Assembly: GCA_024998625.1 (NCBI GenBank)
Contig: JACOEL010000017.1
Span: 42,916 to 106,915 of the forward strand
Length of the DNA: 64,000 nt
Source of the DNA: Nitrospira sp.
GTDB lineage: Bacteria > Nitrospirota > Nitrospiria > Nitrospirales > Nitrospiraceae
Reading direction: 5' to 3'
Positions 63,949 through 64,000 of this stretch are shown here, piece after piece. Both the position numbers and the translations under genes were made by a program. The notes below the pieces were generated by a model that worked only from the letters and a program-made list of their open reading frames with translations, made no database searches and was not told the origin of the DNA. Each line of letters starts with the position of its first letter. The first letter of the stretch is position 1.

Positions 63949-64000
63949 GGAAGGTCTGATTAATTCCCGCTTTTGATCAGTCGGCGTCTAGAATACAGGG
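63946..64000. mobile_element. Second copy of the inverted-repeat element, cut by the window end
   Basis: From 63947, 54 bases match the first 54 of the element at 62991 with two mismatches, in the same orientation, again preceded by TA. The rest lies beyond the window, so it could be the end of a longer insertion sequence. Confidence 0.7.

Overview
The window reads as a chromosomal segment of a Gram-negative, GC-rich bacterium, most likely Nitrospira or a close Nitrospirota relative. This rests on recognised protein families (DUF3015-type lipoprotein, XrtA/EpsB-type polysaccharide genes, single-enzyme Gat amidotransferase genes, FtsB beside enolase, Wza-type outer-membrane export) and on general resemblance; no database search was possible. 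No rRNA, tRNA, CRISPR array, prophage or complete transposase gene was seen.

Layout. (1) 1-428: the 3' part of a DUF1348/NTF2-like gene. (2) 22340 down to 527, minus strand: a tightly packed eight-gene block of about 22 kb, in transcription order: phospholipase D-like protein, DUF6603-like protein B, subtilisin-like protease, DUF6603-like protein A, an 870-residue protein, a 269-residue coiled-coil protein, a 1774-residue protein and a 569-residue protein. Starts and stops overlap or lie within about 30 bases, so it looks like one operon. Its function is unknown to me and it is the best candidate for an undescribed system. The two DUF6603-like genes share a 1.75-kb segment that is almost identical in DNA while their 5' halves differ. 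(3) 22.5-26.4 kb: a DUF3015-type lipoprotein, a small hypothetical, a PAP2 phosphatase, a CobW-type GTPase and a cation diffusion facilitator. (4) 26.5-33.1 kb, minus strand: ftsH, a secreted hypothetical, metG, holB, tmk. (5) 33.2-49.4 kb, plus strand: a long housekeeping run: DUF502 protein, glmU, glmS, gatC, panD, gatA, two small envelope proteins, gatB, eno, ftsB-like, era, mgtE, recO, DUF971, lipoprotein, glgA. (6) 49.4-64 kb, visibly richer in A+T: a lipoprotein, a phosphonate pair (PEP mutase fused to a nucleotidyltransferase, and phosphonopyruvate decarboxylase), a LuxR-type regulator, then an exopolysaccharide locus: PilZ protein, two Wza-like export proteins, an outer-membrane barrel, a Wzc-like tyrosine kinase, an EpsB-type sugar transferase, a polysaccharide deacetylase and an ABC-2 permease. 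The permease is bracketed by copies of a small TA-flanked inverted-repeat element.

How the parts may work together. GlmS and GlmU supply UDP-GlcNAc, a likely precursor for the polysaccharide locus. PEP mutase, decarboxylase and cytidylyltransferase could supply a CMP-activated phosphonate to decorate that polysaccharide, but the usual aminotransferase and final transferase are not in the window. The eight-gene block pairs two hydrolases (protease, phospholipase D) with very large proteins without recognisable catalytic motifs, which suggests an assembly carrying or regulating enzymatic activity; that is inference only.
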